Source: Trichuris trichiura (taxonomy: Eukaryota > Nematoda > Enoplea > Trichinellida > Trichuridae). From it: 64,000 nucleotides of DNA. Every line of letters starts with the position of its first letter. The first letter of the stretch is position 1. The stretch lies in NCBI GenBank assembly GCA_037903355.1, contig JBAJFE010000061.1, forward strand, positions 124,001-188,000, written 5' to 3'. The notes beneath the pieces are model-generated. The model was not told the DNA's origin. It saw nothing but the letters and a program-made list of their open reading frames with translations, and made no database searches. Made by a program: the position numbers and the translations under genes. This document shows, in pieces, positions 41,501 through 53,803 of the stretch.

Positions 41501-41903
41501 TGGTTGTAAGGTCTTCTACGGCTTTTCCCGTTTTTTCGTTGTGCTGTTATCTGTAATTAAACTAAACAACTGCTCTACCAAGGGATGGATGAGCCGTTAT
41601 TAAGAAAAGTACAGATATCAACGCACTCAACTGTTTTATTGTTCAAAGCTTTCGGAACGCTCTAGTTCCGTCGTCAGTGAGGTGGTGGAGCTAAACGCAC
41701 AACGAAAAAACGGGAAAAGCACCTCACTGACGACGGAACTAGAGCGTTCCGAAAGCTTTGAACAATAAAACAGTTGAGTGCGTTGATATCTGTACTTTTC
41801 TTAATAACGGCTCATCCATCCCTTGGTAGAGCAGTTGTTTAGTTTAATTACAGATAACAGCACAACGAAAAAACGGGAAAAGCCGTAGAAGACCTTACAA
41901 CCA
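41501..41903. repeat. Large near-perfect palindrome (184-bp arms, 35-bp spacer)
   Basis: Arms 41501-41684 and 41720-41903 read as reverse complements in constant register (paired coordinates always sum to 83404). I found no mismatch or indel at the places checked along the arms. The pairing fails at the next base on both the outer and inner sides. The 35-bp spacer ends with a 22-nt stretch (41698-41719) that is repeated in the same orientation inside the right arm at 41861-41882, so the spacer is itself derived from arm sequence. No open frame encodes a transposase. This is either a foldback-type element or the product of a template-switch inverted duplication. Confidence 0.95.
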
Positions 41904-42008
41904 TGAAAATTCAACCCGTTACAAAACATCCAGTTTTCAAGAACACTCATCCATTAGAAAAAATTAGATATTCAAAATAATAATAATCATAATCATAACA
42001 ACACAGCT

Positions 42009-42406
42009 TCTTGGTACGGGACTATAGAGTTTCATCCGCTTTCCTTACGGAATGCAAGTCCCGTTGAAAAATTCTAATTCTAATTTTCCGGAGTTTTCAG
42101 GTCAAACACGACCCGTCTTCAGCGGTCATAAATTGATGTAATAACCAATTACATCAATTTAGGACTGCTGAAAACTGGTCGCGTTTGACCCGAAAGCTTC
42201 GGAAAATTAGAATTAAAATTTTTCAAAGGGGCATACATTCCGTAAAAGAAGTAGCCTAAAATAATAATAATAATAATTATAATTATAATTATGAAAAACT
42301 TTATTACGGATAGGTTCCCGTTTTTATGTATGTAAAACACTCCGGAGCTTTCGGGTCAATCGAGACCCGTCATCAGCGGTCTTAAGTTGTAAATATCAAT
42401 ATATAA

Positions 42407-42484
<78 letters not shown>

Positions 42485-42729
42485 GTCGAGGTTCTTTTAC
42501 GGAAAGTTGTCCCGTTGATAATATTTTTATTATTCCGGAGCTTTCGGGTCAAACGAGACCCGTCTTCAGCGGTATTATCGGTTAAATTATAATAATATTC
42601 ATAATCTAAGACCGCTGAAGACGGGTCACGATTGACCCGGAAGTTCCGGAGAGGTAAACATTTTTCAACGGGACTTGCACTCCGTAATAAAGGCATTTCA
42701 TTATGAAAACTTATAGTCCCGTACCAAGA
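42009..42729. mobile_element. Foldback-like non-autonomous element with five copies of a 39-bp motif
   Basis: The element is bounded by an 18-bp perfect terminal inverted repeat at 42009-42026 and 42712-42729 (core TTGGTACGGGACTATA). Inside lies a second, 27-bp inverted pair at 42045-42071 and 42661-42687 with one or two mismatches. A 39-bp motif beginning CCGGAG and ending CAGCGGT occurs five times in both orientations: 42088-42126 (+), 42163-42202 (-), 42342-42380 (+), 42535-42573 (+) and 42611-42649 (-). Copies differ by point changes. Degenerate copies of the inner repeat (TACGG...CCCGTT) also occur near 42217, 42302 and 42497. The element carries a TTA microsatellite and encodes no transposase. 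The structure fits a foldback or MITE-like DNA element; family not recognised. Confidence 0.8.
42408..42484 (+). repeat. (TTA)n microsatellite, about 26 units
   Basis: Pure TTA/ATT trinucleotide tract of about 77 bp inside the foldback-like element. It produces a meaningless poly-isoleucine translation on the minus strand. Confidence 0.95.
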
Positions 42730-42802
42730 CATCATATCTTCATTAACAACAGTAATACTATAAATAGTAAGTAATAGTGCAGCTGTAGTGAAAACGATGG
42801 CG

Positions 42803-43083
42803 GTCAAGATCCCGAAAGTTGAAATCCCGAATGCGTGGAAGATACACTGTAAAGCTTGGCTTTGTACTTCTGCGTTGGTATTTTACAGATAAGGAATGTA
42901 CTTGACCAGGGCGTTATTATACTGGTCTTGTTTTTTAGATCACTAATTTCGAACATGACCAGTATAATAACGTCTCTAATCAAATATATACCTTATGTAA
43001 ATGTCAATGCAGAATTGGCACAAGACCAAACTTGACGGTACCTTCGTTTCATTCTGGATTTACGCTTTCGGGACTTTGTCCCT
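42803..43083. repeat. Imperfect long inverted repeat (arms about 125 bp, 29-nt loop)
   Basis: The inner 16 bp are perfectly complementary (42912-42927 with 42957-42972). Outward, matching blocks continue in the same register out to about 42803 and 43083; for example 42809-42818 pairs with 43066-43075 (sum 85884). Arms are diverged, with scattered mismatches and small gaps. There is no open frame. It is probably an old MITE-type or foldback insertion, the third such structure in 1.6 kb. Confidence 0.8.
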
Positions 43084-45534
43084 AACCTGGTAAAACACTG
43101 CATTCCTATAAAGCGCACGTTACTGAACAGCATTCAAGCTCGCTAACTTGCTGACAACATCATCAGCCAATAGAGAAACTGATGGAAACAATCGCCATTC
43201 GCTAAACAAGCGCTGAGGCGTTTTTTTGCTTTAACGATTGGTCATCGTTCACACATTACGTACAAAATTTGGATCACAATTTGTTTTCACCTTCCCTTCA
43301 TCTGCAAATTTTAAAATTCGTCCACAGCTCGCCATATGCCCAAATTCAACCTAAAGCCAACCGTAGCGCTTTCGAAGTTCCATTTTTCAACGAAACTGTC
43401 AACTACCATTCGTCACGTGCAAAGAATGACACGGAAGAAAATGACTGCACAAGTTTGATTTGAAAAGTTGCTCCAATTACTGACTGCCTGCGTGCCATCA
43501 ACATCGTATGGTTTAAACGCATAAAAATCTATTCTAAATTACTTTACTGTTAAGTGTCGCAAAACCATTTATGCAAATCTGACCTAGTCGAATGACGTCG
43601 GAATAGAAAGAAAAACAATTGCTGAATTTTTTTTATTACGCTGATTGTGACGACTCTATTAACACCTTGAGACCTCTGCAAACAAATTAAACTTCCAACT
43701 AGACGCAGTGCGAAGTGCGAACGTATTTTTTCAACTGCAAAATTGGATTTACCAAAAAGTGCTAAGAAACTAAGGAAAAACGAACTAGCTGATTGAACCG
43801 TTTGGAGCAGAGAATCATCAATAAGATGAGAGAATCATCAATAAGATAAGGGAAAAACAAAAAACACCTTTCGCTGTAAAGGAATACTATACGCTATATT
43901 ATAAACGCTGCCAACAGTGACGGCAATTCGAAGTTTAAACAAATTTTGCCCATTGGAATGCTTCACTGAAAATAATGAAGCTTGACTTTGTAAGCATTCC
44001 AACACGGCTCGATTTAATGGTCGCTGAACGACCATCTATGTTTATATGATGTGTTAGCATCAAACGCACGAAAGCAAGTACAAAATAATGATGCAAATTA
44101 TCAGACTAATAGAATAACCAATCTTAAACAAAATGTAAACAGTAATTTAAAAACGCGACTAATGAGTCATTGCACGCCAAATCAATGGCATTTTGTTGAA
44201 GGGAATAAATGCTGACAAGAGGTTAAACCACAAATTCTCATGAATTGTAGTACGGATCAGTCAGTTGGAATTGCAATGGACATTTCGACCTCGTTAAGTT
44301 TGACCACCATTCTCAACTGGTCAGAAGCCTTGGAACGACGACGTTGCACGCTTGAGCTGGCCGTAGGGGTCGCATGCGTAACAGCAACTTGCCTTGGTCG
44401 CCGCTTTGTTAAACCGGTACCGTTAGGCAAAACGAGGGCGCGCAGACACTTCGCTCATTGAGCATTTTGACAATTGTCCTTTCTGGTGCCACCCAGGTAG
44501 ACACATCTATGGGCCATTTGATTCAACAATAAACATTTCCTTTTTTAAAGGTACAAAGCCAACACGCCGCCACCTTTCAGCATTCTTACATTAAATGCGG
44601 TCTGGTCATTAAGACGGCATCCCTTTGTACATTTCATTTCTTCGTGATGACTCAGCCGTCGTCAGCCAATAGCAGTTTGCGTTCAGTGGGTTTTTCTTGC
44701 AAGTCATTAGATGGATCATCATATTGGCCTCCTTTTTGCTCAACGAAGCTTCGTAATCCCTGCATCAAATTGCCAACTGCACAATAGCCATATAGTACCG
44801 AAATTCACGCCATGAACGCAAGCGAAGAATGCCCCGTGCGAGTTGCCGTCAGGTAGCAAACCTCATTTTATAGTCTAATATGTAGAGTAAACCGCGCGAC
44901 AATATTGGTTCTAATGACTTCTTTTCAAAATTATGTTTAGTTGCGGCTACTAATGGAACCAATGAGCCATTTTTAAAATTCGTGTCGGTATAGACAACGT
45001 TGAGGGCTCAAATCATGACGTAGATGAAAGGGGGTCATTCGTTTAAAAACTTTTGTCTCAGTCATGCGTTGATGCGGACCAGTCGAATCTCTTAACCAAT
45101 GGCTTCTGAGTTGGCGAAGGAAAATGCTTTCAAAATATTGAGTGCATTGAGTATCGAAAAGTCGGGACAAGACTTCTTATTTGCTGAAGACTGAAAGTTC
45201 ACTTCGCCACTGCACTGGTCTTTATGTTTGCACACAGGAAACGTCTCCTCGCTTAAACGATCAGGCAAGAACAATCACGAGGTGTTTTGCTTATCCAATT
45301 GTCCTTTCAACATTCCTTCACACAATAACACAACTGCTAGCAATGTGATGACGAGGCGACCTTTCGTTATTTATCCTATCAGGGCTATACTGACTAAGCA
45401 CAACTAATAATGGGAAGTGAGCTCTTCTTGCTTATTCTCTCCATAAGGCAACCAAAGCTAATCAAATATTTCCAAAATAATAGACTTCAACTATTGGTAG
45501 TTGCCGAGATATTTGCATAAAAAGCTTTTTGAAG
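43084..45534. other. Intergenic region upstream of the kinesin gene
   Basis: AT-rich with short frames only. The first exon and promoter of the kinesin gene should lie here but could not be placed. A 17-nt direct repeat (agagaatcatcaataag) occurs twice near 43810-43847. Confidence 0.45.
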
Positions 45535-48500
45535 AATTCGACCCCAACTTGAACGAGAAAGAGATGATCTGTGCCGACTATGCGTCTCGTCAGTTCCTGG
45601 CGAACCACAAGTGCTGCTGGGCGACGATAGGTCATTCACTTATGATTTTCTTTTCGACGAATCTCACAGCCAATGTAGCGTGTTCACCAAGTGTGTTCAA
45701 GACTTGGTAGAGCGTTGCTTCGAAGGTTTAAACGCCACTGTGCTCGCGTATGGCCAGGTAAAGGAATCGATCTTTTAGCTACCACGTCACCACTCCGTTT
45801 CTTCGTAGACGGGCAGCGGAAAAACTTATACAATGGGCACCGGTTTGGACAACAGCTGCGATACGGAGCAAGGCATCATACCAAGAGCGGTGGACCAACT
45901 TTACAATTCAATGGAGAAGCGAATAAACGAAGCGCGTAGCGATGACCAAGCGGCACCATCGTTCTCGCTGGAAGCCCAGTTTATCGAAGTTCAAGGTCGA
46001 ATAGGACACTTCCCATACTAATTGAATACGTTTAGATTTACAATGACGAAGTGATCGATCTCCTTGACGCGCAACAAGGAGAAGAGGTTAGCGAAACGCT
46101 TTGACAATTAAAAATTCGAATTTGCGCTGCACCACAGAAGAAGAGAATAAGCATTCACGAAGACAAGGAAGGGAACATCCATTTAAGGAACGTGACCACA
46201 GCACTTGTGACTACAAGGAAGGAGGCAAACCGCCGCAGGAATGGAAAAAGTATTATCTCAAACGAGAACCCCTTTTTTTCAGGCTTTGCAAATTCTGCGC
46301 ATTGGAGCTTTGAACAGAACAACCGGTTATACTCTAATGAACGAGCAATCAAGCCGATCTCACGCCATGTTTACCCTGAAATTAACTATCAAAAGACAGA
46401 ACGGCTTGCGGGTGAGATGTTATCCAAACAAAGAAAATATCAAAATAAATTGCCGAAGCATTGCTTTAGGACGCGCGCGAAGACTTGTATTCAAATTCTG
46501 AATTTGCATGCTCTGATTCAACGCTCTTTGCCAAGCTGAACTTTGTGGATCTTGCCGGGTCGGAGAGGGTCAAACGTACTGGCGCCACGGGCCAAAGAGC
46601 TAAGGAAGGAATTAGCATCAACAGTGGGCTAGTGCGTCTGAGAAACAAAGTAGCAGCCTTCAGCTTGCCTAATGATTAGTGTTGTAGCTCGCGCTGGGCA
46701 ATGTCATTAGCGCTTTGGGAGATCGAAGCCTCAAAGTAACCCATGTACCCTACCGCGACTCAAAGTTGACCAGGCTTCTCCAAGATTCACTTGGCGGGAA
46801 TAGGTAAGAGTAGATGCGATGCTTTGAAGGCCGTTCAGGATAACACTATGCAAACTATAGCCGCACCTTAATGATCGCTTGCGTTGGTCCTTCCGATTGC
46901 GATTTCATCGAAACTCTGAATACGTTGAAATATGCGAACCGCGCTCGGAATATACGAAACAGGGTTGTCGTTAATCAAAGCAGATCTTCTGTGCTCGTGT
47001 CGGATCTCCAACTTCGGCTAAGGCAACTTGAACAGGAATTAACGGAGTTCCGACTAGTAGCTGCAGCTAACTGGGCGCACCTTATACTCGCTATTACTAC
47101 TGCAGGGTCAAAGAAGCGCCGACGACTTTGCATACGAAAATCAGTTGTACGAAGAAAACTTACTACTTGCGAACGAAGTGAAAAGCTTGAACGTCAAGGT
47201 CCGCTTGCTCCAAGACATGGTGAAGACTCTTAAGAACGGCGACGCTATTGCCGTCTCGCAAGAAGAGACAAGTAGACGACTTGGAACGATGCCAACCGAC
47301 GCGCTTGCTTATTGGCGGAAATTTCAAATTTTTCAGACACGACGCGCAGACGTACAGTCGAACTAGAAGGTGAAGTGTTTTCAGGGACCGACTATCCAAG
47401 TTCAACAGAAACACAAAACAGGCATGTTGTTACGACTTGCAAGATGTTCTTCCGTATATTACTGATTATCGCCTACCTTTGATAGAGAGTATATTATCGA
47501 GTCAATGGCAGACTTGTCGGAAGCTGCGGATTTGTATAGACAAAGGGACAGTATGACGTCATCTGCTTCTGATTCTTCGCATCCTCAGCTGACGGAACTG
47601 CAAAACGAAATTGTGGAGAGAGAAAGAGAAATTCGAAGGCTTAAGGCTAGTCACGAACGTCTTCTTAACGCTAAAATCACCTACGAAGCTCGTCTGGAGG
47701 AGCTGTCTAACAAAATACGCAAAACGGAGATGGAAAGGGATCAGGCAATGTCGCTGATCAGTAAGTTTTTATAAAGGCTTCAAGCTTCCTTTTAAGCTTT
47801 CTTTTTGAGAGAAAAACTATGGCGCCAAAGAGGAAAATGGCGAAAGAGAACAAGCCTTGAAAAGGGAATATGAGCAGAAGTTGGGTGCTATGAGAGCGGA
47901 ACTCAGACACCTCGGCTCGTTAAAGAAAGAAAATGAAAAGCTGCTTAAGGAGCAGAGCAAAAATCTGACTCGCATTGCCGCTCTCCAAAGCCGCTTGGAT
48001 GAAGTAAAGCACGCAAAGGTGACCAACGAACCATCCATAAAGACTTAACTAACTTATTAATGCTTTACAGCGAGACCTTGTGCAGCAGATGAAAGCGAAC
48101 GCCCAGGAAGTCCTTGCCACTGAACGTCGTAGGGCAAAGCAAATCAGAAGTCTTCAAAGAGAATCACTGAAAAAGGATATGTGCATCCAGTCCCTAAGGA
48201 CCGAGAAGGAGCGGGCCGCAGCGATATTGAGACAAAAGCAGCAGGAAGTGAGCGCGCTTCGAAGACGCAGTCGTTCCGCCCTAGATTTAAATAGGCAAAA
48301 AGTGGCAAATGCCGTCGGTGGTCGAGATCAAGACGTTCTATGGAGACAAGTTAGAACACAGGTATTGCATGCCGAAGTTCAACATTTTCTAGCGCTATCG
48401 TTAGTTTCTGTAGTTGCAGTTGTAATTTCAGTTGACGCAAAGCACTGCAAAATGCAGCTGCGAATAGGATCCACAAACATTTAACCGTTTTGAACTTAGT

Positions 48501-51500
48501 CTACGCAGTTTGAACTAACAAAAATGGTACTTACCTTCTTGACGTAGACGTTAGGCCAATTTCTACGTTCGCAACCTAGGCGTAATTCATTCTTGATTTT
48601 CGCGCAGCCAGAAATCGACTACAAATATCCTAATTCAAAGTCAGTGTTTACTCGTGCAACACTGCAAGAAACGCTATCAGTAGCCTATGGTATTCCGTAC
48701 CTAATAATCGTAGTTTAAGATTACGGTTACCTTTGAGTTGTTCCGTTTTTGTTGGCATTTTTTAAAAATTCAACTTCTGCCGAAAGGCGCAATCATTTCC
48801 ACAGCATAATGTCTGTCTAGCGCAATTGTGTCGCAGGGTTTTAGCGTTGCAAACTAGTCCTGTAAGTTGGATACGGCAGGGAAATGGTATCATTATTTTG
48901 TAGTGACCAGAATCTGAAAATTTCTTTGTTTCAGCATTACCTAAAAGGTCAATACTTTGTATTTAAACTTCACGTATGTAAAAATGTCAGTCTGAATTAT
49001 TCTTCGAGCAGCATGTAACGATATCAAGCATCCAAAAGCAGCATAATCATTTTTTGCAACGTGGCGTATAACGTCAAGCGAAGTAATTGAGAAAAATAAG
49101 TTCTTCGGTAGAGCGGACCTACAATATTCCAGCAATTTCAGCTACATGAATGTATCGCGAAGCGAGAAGCAAATATTGAAGTCGAGTGCGACTACGACCA
49201 GTTGTTGGAAGTATTTTGAATGCTTTCCTTATAAAACACTTTTTTCTTAAAGTTTTTACTTTAGAAGAGAAAATCAATAAATAAAACTTTGACTGAGTTG
49301 AAAGAAAAACAACGGTTATACAAAGCAAACAATTTCGTCGCTTATCATTGTGACAGAACTGAAGACGAAATCGACTGTCTCGAAACGAATTTGACCTACG
49401 TTGAAAAGCGTATTCGTAACTGTGAGCAGAGGATCGTCGATGCTGATGAAGTATGCAGGAAGGTCAGTTTCGCGTCGTGCTTATTGAGTTCTTTTTGAAA
49501 CATAGGATAATGCAGTTGAAAGCAAGCTATACGCGCTGTTCGATTCTTGTCAAAGTATGCGCAAGGCCAAAACTTTAATGAAAAAGCTGTCATCAGTGAC
49601 TCTTCTGCAAGTATGTCCTATTCCTATTTTGCAACTTCACTTTGAACTTTCCCATCGAATAGGCCCAAGTCGCTGCCAGTCGGAGAAGAAAGATGGATAT
49701 TTTGGACGCAAAAGTGCAGCAGCTAAAAAAAGAGAAAAAAATCCTGGAACAATTGCTCGTTCATGTCGTAAAGGACTCTTCTCAAAGCTTTCCCGGTAGT
49801 TATGCTAATTTAAATGTTTTCTGCCTCTCAGAAAGTCGAAATTTTAGAAAGCCAAGCAATTTTAAAAGCTCTGTCTAACCACGCCTCAACTGAATCGGAT
49901 GCCTCCGAATCGCAGCAGTCGCAGACCTCCAAAGCTAGGCAGCGGATGACTACAGCAGCTCAACTGTTATATCCCGAAAATAGAGTAGAAGCTGTACTGG
50001 AAAGACCTCGTAATGACTGCCAAACTCGGGATTGTTCACCGGAAGCTGAATGCTCCTTTGACCTTTTCAACTCTGACGAATGCTACGCAACGAATGACAT
50101 CGTTATAGATGGATCTTGGGAAGAGACTCCTATCAATAATGAGTACTTGACCAAAAAAGGTCATTTTAAAATCTAAGTAATGCTCATTTTCGTTAGTATC
50201 ACAGTCGGATGGTCCCTATCAAGGCTAGGCTCAGTTAAGCCAGATGTTAGCCCGGTGCGGAAAGTGCACGCTGACGGAAGCAGCTTCTTATCCCTTAGCC
50301 ACAGTTGAGGCATTTCAAAATCGGCCGTTTCGCATGAACAATGCACTACTGTTTTGCATAGGTGGACGTTTAATGTTATGGGACGCTGAAACATTGACTG
50401 GTTTTCATATTCCAAGCAGCGATTTGACTGATCCAAGGGACGCTAAACTCAATTTGCATATGAACCAGCTCTACGTGGCAAGCCGATTTGGTATTGCAGT
50501 TAGAGATACGAGAACTTGGCAGTCAGCTTACGTACTCAGGTAGCTCCTACGCTTTGTTTATAGCGTTGCTGCTTGACGTCACCTTTCAGTACAATCAACC
50601 GTATGACCGTCAGCGAACCTTCGCCGCAAATTCCCTTTGTTCAAGTTGACTCTGTACCCGCGCTGCCATATGTGTTCGGAACAACAAGCAAAAGTTTGCA
50701 TGTTTGGGATATCCGAAGGTTAGCCGAAACGTTGTTGCTTAAGCACAGGTCTGACAGCGCAATGCTTTTTGAACTAGTTTAAAAGAGATAGCAAACTTGT
50801 GTATGGCAAAATGTTGCTTTGAAGACGATTCCACCAAAGTTTATGTTGTTTCTTCTCAGAGGTATGGAGGCACGGCTATCTTGGCAGGGAGCCAATTTAT
50901 CCAGGTAAGCGAAAGTAACTTTTTTATCACTTTTTATCACTCATTATGACTTCTGCTAAATTGTTACTTAAAGCGCGGCGCGATTTAATAGTTATCTACC
51001 AAGCAAAGCTTAGAACTTAAGTATTGCACCTTTCAAATAATGCAGAATCCACTTCTTGAAGATGAGACCCGAACACGTTTTGCCTATTCAACCTTCGCCT
51101 TGCAATAGAGGCAGAGTACAACTTACACTACTAAAATTACCTTTTTCATACACAGACTCATTTAAACGCCGATAATGAGTCATCGTCGATCTGAAAGCTC
51201 AATTTCTTGAAGCAATCCATTGAAGGCAAAACTTCCCTCCAAGACTTAGCCAAGTCTTGCCGCGTCGCTGTTGGTGATAAACAAATTTTATTCGCTCTGT
51301 GCAACAGCTGATCCAAAGACTATATAGTCAAATGCAATTTGTAGTAGTAATTACATTCCAACGTCATCAATGCTACTCTAACCAAATTACTATGTTCCGC
51401 ATTCTTAATTTTGTAAAGCCATCCTTTATCATGTTTGCTTGAGTGGCAGTGTTTCGTCTTTCTTGCGCAGTTTGTCACCTCAAAGCAAACTGTTCAAACG

Positions 51501-53609
51501 ATAGAGTGGTATAGAATCAATCAAAACCGTCAAGTAGTTAAGGACAGCTGTCGTGGCAAGTGCATTGGCACTTGAATCGGGTCGACTAAGATTTCCCGTT
51601 GCTTTGTTGTTTTCCAGTTTTGATTTGCCTCTTCAGCGAATAAGTGCAAATAGTTATTCCGTTTACCTCTGCCGGCACGAAAGTCGCTTTTCTTCATCGT
51701 AACGTTTTGTGTGGCATTCCAATAATTTAAGTCCCTATTAAATACTTCAGTTCCGTTTAGGAAGCTGTATTTTAGTAATGTTTTTAAATTGAGTGAGCAA
51801 TCCAGAACACTTAATCAATTTTCTTCCCAACTTTTAGACTGTTACTTTCTTATGGAAATGTTGATGCATACTCTTTGCTACATCTGTACAGTACATACAG
51901 TTTTTCGTCACTGTTTTTTGAAAGTTTATGTATTATCACAATATATCATATAGTCCAGTTTTCTCAAATACTTCGATAGTGACGGTGGCAAATATTGTAG
52001 ATTCCCGTAAGCATTAAGATAAGCGAAGCATACGGTGCTCTCGTTTCAATGGTTTCTAGAAGCGAAATTCATCAATTCTGTGTGGTACCTTAGGTTTTTT
52101 ATTCCTCATTTTCCAGTCGCCCCACTTAACCGTACTGTATTTCCCTTTGGCGAAGTGTTCTTCTGATTTGGACGAGCCGCAAATGTCCTCCAGCATAGAA
52201 TGTTGAACGTGCGCATTGGTCATTCATCTTTAAGCGTTAAATGAGCTTTCCCTCGCTCCATTTATTGGTTGATGAGGCAAAAGGGTTTGGTCATTCTTTG
52301 TTCACAGAAATCAAACAGAAAACTTTTGTGCTACGCTCCTCAATCATGAGTCTGTATGTCCCCTTAGGTGATTGGCAGGTTTATTTTGTTAGGAGTAAAA
52401 TTGGGAAAAAGAAATGAACCCTCGTATTTACGCTATGGGCATAGAAAAGCGGGTAGAATTTCCCGTTTTCAGTTCCCCCGTTGATTCCTTCAAAACTTCA
52501 TTATATTTTTTGCAATAGCCGAACTTACAAGCCATTTCAGCCTTCCGAATTGAGCTCATTTTAACGGCGCGTAGAACTTCAAGAGCAAATGAACTTATTC
52601 TACGATTCAGATATTCAAGTTAGGGATCTTTTGTTATGGAATGAGTTTAAGAAGAGTTTAGCGGGAAACCGGAGTTGACTATTGATTCAAATTGATTTTA
52701 CTATGCATTTTTCAGTTGGCACAAAGCTGTCAACCCATTTTTTTCAATAATCGCTTCACTTTGTCCATCTTTCGCTTGATGAACGTACGATAAGTCTGCT
52801 ATATGCAAGCTTTTCCAGCGAATTAAGGACGCATTCTTAGCGAATAGTTTCTCACAAAAACGCAACAACACTTCGCAAGCGAAATGTCATCTCCGGTCTT
52901 GACAACACAATGTGCGCACAATACAGAAATGCATAATCGAACTTTAATCGCGGTTTCGAAAATTACCTACGTGAAATAGTTTTTGATGAATAATTGGCAT
53001 TATTTGGTCTTTTAATGCGGGCCAGCGCAAAATAGGATCTTTTAAATTAAGCCGAATTCCATTTTACCATTAAATGAACTGCCTTAAAATGCGCTTACTA
53101 TTTGTATTGTTTTAGTTGCTTCAACTTGACACTTCAAAAGACTGCGTTTCTCTTAATCAGTCTCTCGAGCTTCATTACCCTACGGCGGGATGTGTTAGAG
53201 CTTTGTCGGCTGTGGAATCTCTAATATTCGCAGTGGTCAATGATTCTTTGCTCTATTGGGATACGTCCAGCAATGAGCATAATGCTCATCAAATAAGCCA
53301 TTGTTACGAGTCAACAGTTTCTTGCATGGAACCATTTCAAGCGTCGTCGGAAGGCGAACGTTGTTGGCTCATATCTGCGGACGAGCGTGGAAATGTGCAC
53401 TCATGGGACCCTGCAGCTCCTACTGCTGCTCAGATGGGTCATTTTCAAGCGCATTGTGACTGCATTAACAGCCTTTCATCGGCGTGCCAGCTTTTGTTTA
53501 CTGCATCAAAGTAACAATGATCAAACTTACCACCATCCGTTGACTATTTTTACCTTTTCAATTTTTTAGCGATTCTACAGTAGCGCTATGGAAGCAGACC
53601 AGCGAATGA
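45535..53609 (+). CDS. KIF21: Kinesin-4 family motor KIF21 / KLP-12 with WD40 tail
   Basis: Plus-end motor that restrains microtubule growth; the nematode member KLP-12 controls axon length. Phased exons: 45535-45757, 45809-45988, 46036-46086, 46138-46224, 46283-46411, 46470-46631, 46688-46803, 46861-47056, 47106-47271, 47337-47445, 47486-47760, 47810-48018, 48071-48361, 49142-49210, 49265-49462, 49506-49610, 49663-49767, 49832-50159, 50205-50303, 50362-50539, 50590-50718, 50862-50904, 53116-53510 and 53570-53609 (TGA). The motor shows [10 protein letters not shown], the P-loop [14 protein letters not shown], switch [12 protein letters not shown], switch [15 protein letters not shown] and the neck [14 protein letters not shown] coiled coil follows (about 47106-49767), then WD40 blades such as [27 protein letters not shown] and a C-terminal [13 protein letters not shown]. 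The first exon with the start codon is missing. An exon may be hidden in 48362-49141. The 47445/47486 join (40-bp intron) is less sure. Odd points: a 2.2 kb intron and one GC-AG intron. Confidence 0.95.
50905..53115 (+). other. Very long intron (2,211 bp) between WD40 exons of KIF21
   Basis: Donor gtaagc after GSQFIQ and acceptor gttttag before LLQLDTS are both phase 0, and the joined residues keep WD40 spacing. The interval is T-rich with only short frames. No nested gene, tRNA or repeat termini were recognised. Confidence 0.85.
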
Positions 53610-53735
53610 AGAGGTAAGTAAAAGCATGTTTACTTTTTCCTTTCCAAAAGATAGTAATTTTTTCAACAAGCTTTCATTAAGTAGGTGTTACAATTTTGCT
53701 AAGAGTCCAATAGTCAGCAAGCCCTTAGCTAGGAC

Positions 53736-53741
53736 AATAAA
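53736..53741 (+). promoter_or_regulatory. Candidate polyadenylation signal AATAAA of KIF21
   Basis: Consensus hexamer 127 nt after the KIF21 stop and 63 nt before the end of the convergent flp-1-like gene; the two 3' UTRs are therefore adjacent or overlapping. Confidence 0.5.
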
Positions 53742-53803
53742 GACGGAGGCGACCAGCGGTTAATATTATAAGTAATTGAGAGAAATAAGATGGTCTTAGC
53801 TTG

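Noticed and set aside
42382..42807. Long minus-strand frame with a run of about 27 isoleucines
   Set aside because: It is the translation of the TTA microsatellite and flanking inverted repeats; not a protein gene.
48941..49135. Minus-strand frame inside the KIF21 intron
   Set aside because: Short, antisense to a well-supported gene and without domain or splice partner; kept as a chance frame.
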